Shown here in pieces: positions 4,937-9,122 of a DNA stretch of 9,122 bases; the stretch's first letter is position 1; each line of letters starts with the position of its first letter. The DNA comes from Hydrogenophilales bacterium RIFOXYD1_FULL_62_11 (GTDB lineage Bacteria; Pseudomonadota; Gammaproteobacteria; Burkholderiales; Thiobacillaceae): NCBI GenBank assembly GCA_001802655.1, contig MGZO01000003.1:46106-55227 (forward strand). The letters run 5' to 3'. The translations under genes and the position numbers were made by a program. The notes beneath the pieces were generated by a model. That model had not been told where the DNA came from and ran no database searches. It worked only from the letters and a program-made list of their open reading frames with translations.

Positions 4937-6354
4937 CCTTGAGCGTGGCAGGCATGGGGGTGGAGGGGGATCGTCAACATTGCGCTGCAGCTGTTGTGGC
5001 GTCTGTGAAAGGTCGTTTCCGCTTAACCCTCGATCCAGTGCGACTGCGCGTGTCGCCACGGTTATCTGGCGTGGTGGTCCTGGCACTCACCGCCTGCAGT
5101 GAAGTGGCCACGCTGCCGATCTCGGCCGGTACCGGGCCACAGCCCACGCTGCCGCCCCCCCAGCAGAGGCTGATTCCGACTGTTCACATCGCGCCTGCCC
5201 AGGGCTGGCCGTCCGGTACGACACCGCTGGCAACACCGGGTACGCATGTCACAGCGTTTGCGGGCGGCCTGGATCATCCACGCTGGTTGCTTGTGCTGCC
5301 CAACGGTGACGTGCTGGTAGCGGAGACCAATGCACCGTCCAAGCCCGACGACGCCAAGGGCATCAAGGGGTGGGTGATGGGCCTGGTGATGAAGCGGGCG
5401 GGTGCCACTGTACCCAGCGCCAACCGCATCACGCTGCTGCGCGACACCGATGGGAATGGGGTGGCGGACCTTCGTTCGGTCTTGCTGGCAGGCTTGAACT
5501 CACCATTTGGCATGGCGTTGGTCGGCAACGATCTCTATGTGGCCAACTCCGACGCCGTACTGCGCTTTCCGTACGTTGCGGGTGGCACTCGCATCGCCGT
5601 GCCTGGGATCAAGGTGGTCGATCTGCCGGCGGGTCCGATCAACCATCACTGGCCCCGGAATCTCATTGCCAGCCCGGACGGCAGCAAACTTTATGTGACG
5701 GTGGGCTCGAACAGCAACGTGGCCGAGCGCGGCATGGCGGTGGAGGCGGAGCGCGCAGCCATTTGGGAGGTGGATATTCGGCGCGGCACGCATCGCATCT
5801 TGGCTTCCGGCCTGCGCAACCCGAATGGGCTGGCCTGGGAGCCTGCGAGCGGCGCGTTGTGGACGGTGGTGAACGAGCGTGATGAGCTGGGCAGCGACCT
5901 GGTTCCCGACTACCTGACCTCGGTGCGCGACAGCGGCTTCTACGGCTGGCCCTACAGCTACTACGGCCAGCATGTCGACACACGGGTGAAGCCGCAGCGG
6001 CCAGAATGGGTGGCACAGGCGATTGTCCCTGACTATGCCCTGGGGTCGCATGTCGCCCCGTTGGGTCTGGCGTCTTCCACCGGCACCACGCTGCCGGCCG
6101 TCTTCGCCAACGGCATGTTCATCGGCCAGCATGGCTCGTGGAACCGCCGGCCGCATAGCGGCTACAAGGTGATCTTCGTGCCCTTCGAAAACGGCAAACC
6201 TGTGGGTTCGCCCATCGATGTGCTAACCGGTTTTCTCAGTGAAGCAGGTAATGCCTACGGCCGCCCGGTTGGCGTGGCGCTGGACAGGCAGGGCGCGCTG
6301 CTGGTCGCCGACGATGTGGGCAATGTGGTCTGGCGCGTGAGCGCCCGGCGCTGA
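4933..6354 (+). CDS. PQQ-type sorbosone dehydrogenase family protein, probable lipoprotein
   Basis: The frame has 473 codons. The body from about residue 105 is a beta-propeller of the soluble glucose / L-sorbosone dehydrogenase family: FAGGLDHPRWLLVLPNGDVL near the start, a Ca-binding-like DTDGNGVAD (171-179), NHHWPRNL (237-244), ASGLRNPNGLAWEP (291-304), NERDELG (314-320), GSHVAPLGL (371-379) and GQHGSWNR (398-405). Relatives oxidise sugars or aldoses in the periplasm using PQQ; the substrate here is unknown and no PQQ synthesis genes are visible. A lipobox-like LTAC (52-55) follows a short hydrophobic run, indicating a lipoprotein. The true start is uncertain: ATG 4933 overlaps the CHRD stop but sits almost on its SD, TTG 4939 has GAGGG about 7 nt upstream, and GTG 5038 would give a normal-length lipoprotein signal. 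Confidence 0.88.
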   Translation: MTLSVAGMGVEGDRQHCAAAVVASVKGRFRLTLDPVRLRVSPRLSGVVVLALTACSEVATLPISAGTGPQPTLPPPQQRLIPTVHIAPAQGWPSGTTPLATPGTHVTAFAGGLDHPRWLLVLPNGDVLVAETNAPSKPDDAKGIKGWVMGLVMKRAGATVPSANRITLLRDTDGNGVADLRSVLLAGLNSPFGMALVGNDLYVANSDAVLRFPYVAGGTRIAVPGIKVVDLPAGPINHHWPRNLIASPDGSKLYVTVGSNSNVAERGMAVEAERAAIWEVDIRRGTHRILASGLRNPNGLAWEPASGALWTVVNERDELGSDLVPDYLTSVRDSGFYGWPYSYYGQHVDTRVKPQRPEWVAQAIVPDYALGSHVAPLGLASSTGTTLPAVFANGMFIGQHGSWNRRPHSGYKVIFVPFENGKPVGSPIDVLTGFLSEAGNAYGRPVGVALDRQGALLVADDVGNVVWRVSARR

Positions 6355-6368
6355 GCCAAAGGCTCGGC
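6350..6368 (+). terminator. Hairpin overlapping the sorbosone dehydrogenase stop codon
   Basis: GCTGAGCC, loop AAA, GGCTCGGC forms an 8-bp stem with one G-U pair that includes the TGA stop. No U-tract follows. It sits between convergent genes and may mark the transcript end. Confidence 0.4.
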
Positions 6369-6420
6369 ATGTGGCGGTACGTGAGCCAGCTTGTCCAATG
6401 TCTGGGAATACTGATCCGGG

Positions 6421-7083
6421 TCAACCCAGCACATCGGCAAGTCCGTGATTGACTTCGCGGTGACGCAGCTCATCTGCGCGGACTGCGATGATGACGTCGT
6501 GCAAGCGTGCGTCCGGCGCGAGCTTCCAGTAATCAATCGCGATTCTGGGCGCCGCGATGTTGGCGAAGGTGCCGTTGTCCACCCCGGCCAGATACTCGGT
6601 GTAGCTGTGGACCGCTTCTTCCTCGAGGTAGCCCACGACACGGTGTGCGGTCTTGGGTGAAATCATGTAAAGCAGAAAATAAAGGTTAAAGAAGACACCT
6701 TGGGCAAGCCGGATAAGCAGGCGCTCGAGTCCGGAAGGCTGGGTAATTTGAATGAAGGTCATCAAGTGCATGCGTTCGTTCTCCGCTTCATCCAGGAGTA
6801 AGCGGATCCTGCCGTAATCGGCTTCGATCAGGCGCAAAGAATGCAAATGTTGCAGCACACCGCCCACCATGCCCGGCAAGGCCGCAACCGTTTCCAGCAC
6901 AACCGCGCGATGGCCATAGCGACGGGCGAAAAAAGCGTCGGCGAAGAGCCGCATCAACACGACGAATGCATAGGCCATCCGGTCGCGAAAATCCTTTGGA
7001 ACGTAGTGTCGCTCAAGCGCAGGAGGCATCATTTCGCTCTCTCCGATCAGCCGCATGAATAGTTTGTTTTTGTTCAACGGCAT
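6421..7083 (-). CDS. aox: Alternative oxidase (cyanide-insensitive ubiquinol oxidase)
   Basis: The protein has 220 residues, the compact length of bacterial alternative oxidases. All four di-iron motifs are intact: LETVAALPGMVGG (E64), NERMHL (E103, H106), LEEEAVHSYT (E154-E156) and RADELRHREVNH (E205, H208). AOX is a monotopic inner-membrane enzyme that passes electrons from ubiquinol to oxygen without pumping protons, relieving an over-reduced quinone pool and keeping respiration going when cytochrome oxidases are blocked, for example by cyanide or nitric oxide. The hydrophobic helix at about 123-147 (with FFNLYFLLYM) is part of the membrane-facing surface. The gene follows the glycine-zipper protein gene by 8 nt, so the two form an operon. 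Its own SD is weak, which suggests coupled translation. It converges on the sorbosone dehydrogenase with 66 nt between them. Confidence 0.96.
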   Translation of the reverse strand: MPLNKNKLFMRLIGESEMMPPALERHYVPKDFRDRMAYAFVVLMRLFADAFFARRYGHRAVVLETVAALPGMVGGVLQHLHSLRLIEADYGRIRLLLDEAENERMHLMTFIQITQPSGLERLLIRLAQGVFFNLYFLLYMISPKTAHRVVGYLEEEAVHSYTEYLAGVDNGTFANIAAPRIAIDYWKLAPDARLHDVIIAVRADELRHREVNHGLADVLG

Positions 7084-7091
7084 GATCGCGT

Positions 7092-7616
7092 TCAGGCCAT
7101 GTTGGTGTCCTTGCTGTCGCCGACGGATGCCTGGATGACTTCGCGTGCGATCGCCGTTTCCTGCTCCGTCCGGGTCTCTGCCACCAGCACGACCTGACCG
7201 CTGGCGATCGCATCGCCGATCAGGTCAGACAACCAGCCGTCCTTGTCTCCGGCACCCGGCGTGGCACCGGCTGCTGCGCCGATCAGGCCACCGATGCTGG
7301 CACCCCAGCCCAGCAACATCAGGGGGGCGACCAAGGGGCTGGCGACGAACAGACTCACGCTCGCCGCTGCCAGCGCCACGCTCCCCAGCGCGCCGATGCC
7401 GGTACCGACTGCAGTTCCGATGGTGGCGTCGACCAGCACGTCCTTCAGCACCGCATTGCTGCCTTCATTGGGCGCGGTGTTGGACGCAGCCGGGTCGTTT
7501 GCGAAGATGCGCAGGCGCTCGCGCGGCAGCCCCTGTTCGACGAGCCTGGAAAGGGCACTTTCGGCTTGTTCGCGCTGGGCAAAAAAGCCTGATACGTGGT
7601 GGCGGTATTCGTCCAT
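7092..7616 (-). CDS. Glycine-zipper, general-stress-type membrane-associated protein
   Basis: The protein has 174 residues. The N-terminal part (about 5-42, VSGFFAQREQAESALSRLVE and RLRIFAND) resembles the YflT / general stress protein 17M-like fold, in which a helix sorts residues for a ferredoxin-like sheet. The middle (about 60-122) is a long, Gly/Ala-rich hydrophobic segment with GxxxG repeats (GTAVGTGIGALG, GWGASIGGLIGAAAG), a glycine-zipper pattern able to insert in membranes. The C-terminus returns to a soluble strand-helix (VVLVAETRTEQETAIAREVI). Related proteins are known only as stress-related hypotheticals. The start at 7616 is chosen for AGGAGA upstream; a longer frame adds ten residues without an SD. 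It is the first gene of an operon with aox. Confidence 0.72.
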   Translation of the reverse strand: MDEYRHHVSGFFAQREQAESALSRLVEQGLPRERLRIFANDPAASNTAPNEGSNAVLKDVLVDATIGTAVGTGIGALGSVALAAASVSLFVASPLVAPLMLLGWGASIGGLIGAAAGATPGAGDKDGWLSDLIGDAIASGQVVLVAETRTEQETAIAREVIQASVGDSKDTNMA

Positions 7617-7750
7617 GATTTTTCTCCTGGAAAATGATCCGTACAAAACGGAGGGTGTTTCAAGCTTATCCGCTGGTCTCTGACGCGTCTGTGCGTTGTC
7701 GTACAGTCGCGCGCCATGCTGACATCTCTGGGCGTCATCATCCTGACGGC
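7617..7750 (-). other. Intergenic region upstream of the glycine-zipper/aox operon
   Basis: This 134-nt gap lies between the flavoprotein stop and the glycine-zipper gene and should contain the operon promoter. I see TTGAAA at 7666-7661 on the minus strand but no convincing -10 at the proper distance. A small hairpin, TCCGT-TTTGT-ACGGA, lies about 20 nt before the AGGAGA SD. There is no obvious match to the csbD/HiPIP promoter. Confidence 0.35.
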
Positions 7751-8821
7751 TTATTTGGGCCGCGGACGTGTCAGACTCGGTTGCACCGCCTGGAGTCGGC
7801 CAGCACGCAATTCGACCACGGCCTTCGCCACCGCACGCGCCACATTGCGCGCTTCTTCCTGCACCGGGCCATCCTGGTCCAGGGCATCGTGGCTGGTGGC
7901 ATACGGTTCATAGTAGCCAATGTAGCGGTCGAGTCGCGCCTGTACACCGGCGTCGATGAAACCCATCCAGTCGAGCCAGTCCGACAGGGCGCGGCGCGAG
8001 CCTTCGATTCCGGCCACGTCACCGTGGACGATCAGCCCGTAGGCGCGTCCTGCCAGGTGCTGGGGGTAGTCCCAGCCGGCCATCTCGAGGGCTTTCGCCT
8101 TGCCGGGGTTCTTTCCCGACGTCGAGGTGGGATCGGGGTTGCCGCCGTCGGCGCACACCAGGCGGTCGATCATCAGCTTCAATGGGCTGGGACTCTGGTA
8201 CCAATACACCGGCGAGACGATGATTACCGCATGGGCGGCGGTCCAGCGCGCGTAGATCTCGGCCATCCAGTCGTTAGTCTGGTCGAGCGCGTGGTTGGGA
8301 TAACAGCTGCACGGCCAGTTGCACAGGGGCATCGCGGTGGACGCACAGCCCTTGCAGGGATGGATCTTGCGGCCGTATTCGGAGCTGAGCAGGCTGAGGT
8401 CGAGCACGTCGGCCTGGATATCGGCCTGCTCCACGATTTCGCGCGCGATTTCCAACAGACGGAAGGTCTTGGACATCTCGCCCGGGCAGGTGCCATCGTT
8501 GCGTGCCGAGCCGCAGACCAGCAACACCCGGGACGGGCTTGCCGGGTCGGCCCAGCGCAGTTGCGCGGCGTCGATACGCTGTTTCGTGGCAATCCACTCG
8601 GACGACAAGTCGTAGTCTGGATCGGTATAGCCCGGGCCCGCCTTCTGCGTGAAGGGGGATTTGCGGTACTCGCTGTGGGCCTGCCAGGCGATCTCTTCAA
8701 GGCGGGCAATGGACGCGTCTTCGGCACGGAACGCCGGATCGATGAAGGAGGCTTTAAATCGGGCACTGAATTCGGGACGTGTAAGGGGGGCCGGTGCCTG
8801 GCCCTTGCGGATTTCAATCAT
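7751..8821 (-). CDS. Flavodoxin-fold NAD(P)H-dependent oxidoreductase with Cys-rich insert
   Basis: The protein has 356 residues, far longer than a simple FMN reductase (about 180-200). Residues 1-95 are a charged N-terminal extension of unknown role. The flavodoxin-like core starts at about 98: RVLLVCGSARNDGTC (98-112) is the phosphate loop and SPVYWYQSPSPLKLMIDR (203-220) the flavin-contacting segment. Between them, C156, C159, C167, C171 and C173 cluster in HPCKGCASTAMPLCNWPCSC, recalling the compact cysteine motif of iron-sulfur flavoproteins, so an Fe-S cluster or zinc site is possible but unproven. The C-terminal third (about 255-345) is helical and not recognised. The ATG has AAGGAAG about 5 nt upstream. 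A 22-codon ORF overlaps the start. The gene follows the antiporter on the same strand by 144 nt. Confidence 0.82.
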   Translation of the reverse strand: MIEIRKGQAPAPLTRPEFSARFKASFIDPAFRAEDASIARLEEIAWQAHSEYRKSPFTQKAGPGYTDPDYDLSSEWIATKQRIDAAQLRWADPASPSRVLLVCGSARNDGTCPGEMSKTFRLLEIAREIVEQADIQADVLDLSLLSSEYGRKIHPCKGCASTAMPLCNWPCSCYPNHALDQTNDWMAEIYARWTAAHAVIIVSPVYWYQSPSPLKLMIDRLVCADGGNPDPTSTSGKNPGKAKALEMAGWDYPQHLAGRAYGLIVHGDVAGIEGSRRALSDWLDWMGFIDAGVQARLDRYIGYYEPYATSHDALDQDGPVQEEARNVARAVAKAVVELRAGRLQAVQPSLTRPRPK

Positions 8822-8882
8822 GATGGCTTCCTTTTTCCGCTAGCCTGACAAGGCAAAGGCGCGTGGAGTTAACGGTTTTCAT
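8814..8882 (-). CDS. Possible 22-residue leader ORF overlapping the flavoprotein start
   Basis: An ATG at 8882 preceded by AAGGAG (9-nt spacing) opens 22 codons, MKTVNSTRLC to LAEKGSHHD, ending in a TGA that overlaps the first eight bases of the flavoprotein gene in another frame. The SD is stronger than expected by chance, and the overlapping stop allows translational coupling. The peptide is not recognised and has no run of one amino acid that would suggest classic attenuation. Confidence 0.4.
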   Translation of the reverse strand: MKTVNSTRLCLVRLAEKGSHHD

Positions 8883-8965
8883 GGGGAGTTTCTCCTTGTA
8901 AAGCGACGTTGATGGATTGGCGAGCGGTCGTCTGTACGGTGCCGAACGAAATAGCGTGGAAGGAG

Positions 8966-9122
8966 CTAGGCCGGTGGCAGATGCCTGCGGTAACGCTTGA
9001 AGCGGCTCATCAGCGGCTTGACGCTGGTGCCGTGGACCAGAATCGAAAGCGTGACCGCAATCAGCGTCAGCTGGATCAGATCCAGGGCCAGGTCTTCGGG
9101 AAGACCATGCTGAATGGCGTAC
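8966..9122 (-). CDS. Na+/H+ antiporter (CPA1/NhaP-type), C-terminal fragment
   Basis: The frame is open to the window edge and ends in TAG at 8968-8966; 51 residues are visible. LIQLTLIAVTLSILVHGTSV (from about residue 16) followed by KPLMSRF is the last transmembrane helix and terminal motif typical of monovalent cation/proton antiporters, where ILVHG-x3-xPL is a common ending of the exchanger domain. A short basic tail (KRYRRHLPPA) follows. These proteins exchange Na+ or K+ for H+ across the inner membrane. The assignment rests on a short segment, so the exact subfamily is uncertain. Confidence 0.7.
   Translation of the reverse strand, partial: YAIQHGLPEDLALDLIQLTLIAVTLSILVHGTSVKPLMSRFKRYRRHLPPA

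Noticed and set aside
5500..6156. 218-codon open frame on the minus strand inside the sorbosone dehydrogenase
   Set aside because: The sorbosone dehydrogenase motifs are unmistakable across this stretch. The antisense translation is rich in R, H, A and V with no recognisable domain.
7634..8848. 404-codon open frame on the + strand opposite the flavoprotein
   Set aside because: It is antisense to a gene with clear flavodoxin motifs and a good SD. Long antisense frames are common in GC-rich DNA, and its translation (many R, G, H and V, no motif) resembles no family.
2717..8940. 12-mer GTCTGTACGGTG present upstream of csbD and again upstream of the flavoprotein
   Set aside because: In 9 kb searched on both strands a few 12-mer repeats are expected by chance, and the flanks do not align beyond it. 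It is not in the HiPIP copy of the csbD promoter region.
1..9122. CRISPR array, tRNA, rRNA, insertion sequence or phage genes
   Set aside because: I saw no regularly spaced repeats, no tRNA-like cloverleaf with CCA end, no transposase or integrase motifs and no terminal inverted repeats with target duplications.

Overview
The window is GC-rich, densely coded DNA from a Gram-negative proteobacterium. The mix of families (high-potential iron-sulfur protein, CsbD, CHRD protein, PQQ-type sorbosone dehydrogenase, ClsB-like phospholipase D) and the codon use fit a betaproteobacterium of the Burkholderiales best. That assignment is inference from gene content, not from a marker gene. It looks like ordinary chromosome: no transposase, integrase, tRNA, rRNA or CRISPR array is visible.

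Layout. 1-519 (+): C-terminal part of a cardiolipin synthase / PLD protein. 621-1055 (-): small LapA-like inner-membrane protein with a coiled-coil tail. 1157-2044 (-): exported START/SRPBCC-like protein with a TTG start. 2045-2313: intergenic, with a perfect 14-bp inverted repeat and a possible 43-residue hydrophobic ORF on the + strand. 2314-2526 (-): CsbD stress protein, followed by a 3' hairpin. 2819-3247 (-): Tat-exported, possibly lipid-anchored HiPIP. 3621-4190 (-): NADPH-dependent FMN/quinone reductase. 4445-4936 and 4933-6354 (+): overlapping CHRD protein and sorbosone dehydrogenase, preceded by a strong leader hairpin. 6421-7083 (-): alternative oxidase, 8 nt downstream of a glycine-zipper stress-type protein (7092-7616, -). 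7751-8821 (-): large Cys-rich flavodoxin-fold protein, with a 22-codon ORF overlapping its start. 8966-9122 (-): C-terminus of a Na+/H+ antiporter.

The most notable structure is a diverged duplication. csbD and the HiPIP gene share the same promoter (matched -35 and -10, identical 16-nt spacer), a leader of about 130 nt with a conserved hairpin just upstream of the Shine-Dalgarno sequence, the same SD and spacing, and homologous first ~18 codons. The HiPIP gene therefore looks like a chimera: a csbD-type promoter, leader and N-terminus placed in front of a Tat-HiPIP. The hairpin differs at two base pairs between copies and still pairs in both, which suggests a shared RNA element.

Functional theme (inference): redox and envelope stress. 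The window holds a soluble electron carrier (HiPIP), a proton-non-pumping ubiquinol oxidase (AOX), a periplasmic PQQ-type dehydrogenase, two flavin reductase-like proteins and two stress-type proteins (CsbD, glycine-zipper). Nothing in the sequence proves that they form one pathway.
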